Assembly: GCA_947165615.1 (NCBI GenBank)
Contig: CAMVBD010000081.1
Location: forward strand, 1 to 6,680
Length of the DNA: 6,680 nt
Direction of reading: 5' to 3'
DNA from: an uncultured Clostridia bacterium
Lineage (GTDB): Bacteria; Bacillota; Clostridia; Oscillospirales; Acutalibacteraceae
In this document: positions 6,501 to 6,680 of the stretch, piece after piece
Layout of the letters: every line of letters starts with the position of its first letter
Numbering within the stretch: the first letter of the stretch is position 1
Notes under the pieces: model-generated
The model's input: only the letters and a program-made list of their open reading frames with translations
Told to the model about the DNA's origin: nothing
Database searches by the model: none
Position numbers and translations under genes: made by a program

Positions 6501-6671
6501 GTCATCAACACCCGCGACCTCGGCTCGCCCGAGGGCACCCGCGACGGCGCGGAGATCCGCCGCCTTGCCACCGAAAACAACGTCACCATGTTCACCTCCC
6601 TCGATACCGTGCGCGTGCTGCTTGACGTTTTGGAAGAGACGCCGCTGACCATTTCGACCATCGACGCGTGA
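3501..6671 (+). CDS. carB: Carbamoyl-phosphate synthase large subunit
   Basis: CarB makes carbamoyl phosphate from bicarbonate, two ATP and ammonia tunnelled from the glutaminase subunit CarA. The 1056 residues match the family length (about 1060-1075). The two homologous halves are both intact. The carboxyphosphate half opens with GSGPIVIGQ (13-21), has RPAFTLGGTGGG from Arg168, and metal-ligand motif EVNPR at Glu297/Asn299. A linking oligomerisation domain spans about 400-545. The carbamoyl-phosphate half opens with GAGPIRIGQ (552-560) and has EVNPR at Glu827/Asn829. The last 120 residues or so form the MGS-like allosteric domain. It keeps Thr962 and Thr965 (ATAGT), Lys980/Lys981 and Asn1003-Thr1004, which correspond to the nucleotide-binding positions of the E. 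coli enzyme, so UMP control is likely. No carA is adjacent upstream and only 9 nt of sequence follow the stop. The gene is probably co-transcribed with pyrC. It serves pyrimidine and possibly arginine synthesis; the pyr context favours pyrimidines (synonym pyrAB). Confidence 0.97.
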   Translation: MKRTDVKKVLIIGSGPIVIGQAAEFDYAGTQACLSLKEEGYEVILVNSNPATIMTDTSIADKVYMEPLTLEYVAKILRYERPDAIVPGIGGQTGLNLAMQLEKKGILKECGTMLLGTSSDSIERAEDREAFKEMCQSIGEPVIPSEITYSLEEAKAAALRIGYPVVLRPAFTLGGTGGGFANNEEEIVEIGVNAFKLSPVHQVLVEKSVKGYKEIEFEVMRDGNDHAITICGMENVDPVGVHTGDSIVVAPILSLNDHDLKMLNDSAIKIIRELKIEGGCNVQFALHPETSEYFLIEVNPRVSRSSALASKASGYPIARVTAKIAMGLTLEEIPVAGGTAAIEPSLDYIVAKFPRFPFDKFADAPNTLGTQMKATGEVMGIGSTLEECLLKSVRSLETGVCHFHLPKFDAYSTEDLLDYVSVFKDDNVYAVFELLRRGVDIATIHNATMITDLFLESFKKIVDMEQALKTGINDVKVLREAKKMGFSDKYIAGVWNLSELEIYEKRKLKGITPVFRMVDTLHTGKYIAYLYSSYSGKMDSRLTDKKKIVVLGAGPIRIGQGVEFDYSTVHAVQTIRRAGFEAIIINNNPETVSTDYTTADKLYFEPLTPEDVMAIVDYEKPEGVIASLGGQTAINLAEPLRQRGVKIIGTDCDAIERAENRDAFEKILLSLGIPQPKGEAVTNIEDGVRAANEIGYPVLVRPSFVLGGRAMQIVANEKQLRQYLKTAVEIDADKPVLVDKYIQGKEVEVDAICDGRDVFVPGIMELVERTGIHSGDSISVYPTFSISNKVKGVILQYAKKLGLGIGIVGLYNIQFIVDKNEEVYIIEVNPRSSRTVPFLSKATGYSLADIATEVILGKSLKEQGIFDLYPEEKKRHYVKVPVFSFNKIKGLDAYLSPEMKSTGEAIGYDDKLNRALYKALQASGTHLQNYGTVFATLADSDKPEALELIRRFYNLGFNIQATAGTAKFLKENGIRTHVLKKISEDNEEIPDALRQGHIAYVINTRDLGSPEGTRDGAEIRRLATENNVTMFTSLDTVRVLLDVLEETPLTISTIDA

Positions 6672-6680
6672 CAGCCGCTT

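Overview
The window looks like chromosomal DNA from a fairly GC-rich member of the Bacillota, most likely a clostridial lineage such as the Oscillospirales/Ruminococcaceae. The case rests on three things: strong GGAGG-type ribosome binding sites, textbook sigma-A promoters with 17-nt spacers, and a PyrR-type attenuator ahead of a pyrimidine gene, a Bacillota hallmark. The genus assignment is inference. All genes are on the + strand.

Region 1 (1-2005). The window opens on an intrinsic terminator of a gene lying outside it (16-44). A consensus promoter (70-98) then drives a two-gene unit. The first gene (120-887) encodes an uncharacterised 255-aa protein with a folded N-terminal domain of about 120 residues and a long Pro/Gln/Tyr-rich, probably disordered tail built on short tandem DNA repeats. 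The second gene (902-2005) encodes a calcineurin-like metallophosphoesterase with its own ribosome binding site 14 nt after the first stop codon.

Region 2 (2006-6671). This is a pyrimidine biosynthesis unit. An extended -10 promoter (2046-2074) is followed at once by a leader that folds as a PyrR-binding anti-antiterminator (2082-2114), a competing antiterminator (2106-2151) and an intrinsic terminator (2143-2171). After it come pyrC (dihydroorotase, 2189-3358) and carB (carbamoyl-phosphate synthase large subunit, 3501-6671). CarB supplies carbamoyl phosphate at the entry to the pathway and PyrC closes the ring at the third step. High UMP should favour PyrR binding and termination before pyrC. 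The conserved C-terminal allosteric domain of CarB suggests a second, enzyme-level control.

The 142-bp gap between pyrC and carB holds two GC-rich hairpins and a short direct repeat that look like a dispersed intergenic repeat element. There is no carA gene there. I see no CRISPR array, transposase, phage gene, tRNA or rRNA. Apart from the Pro/Gln-rich protein, this is mostly conventional housekeeping DNA, and I do not find evidence of a new multi-gene system.
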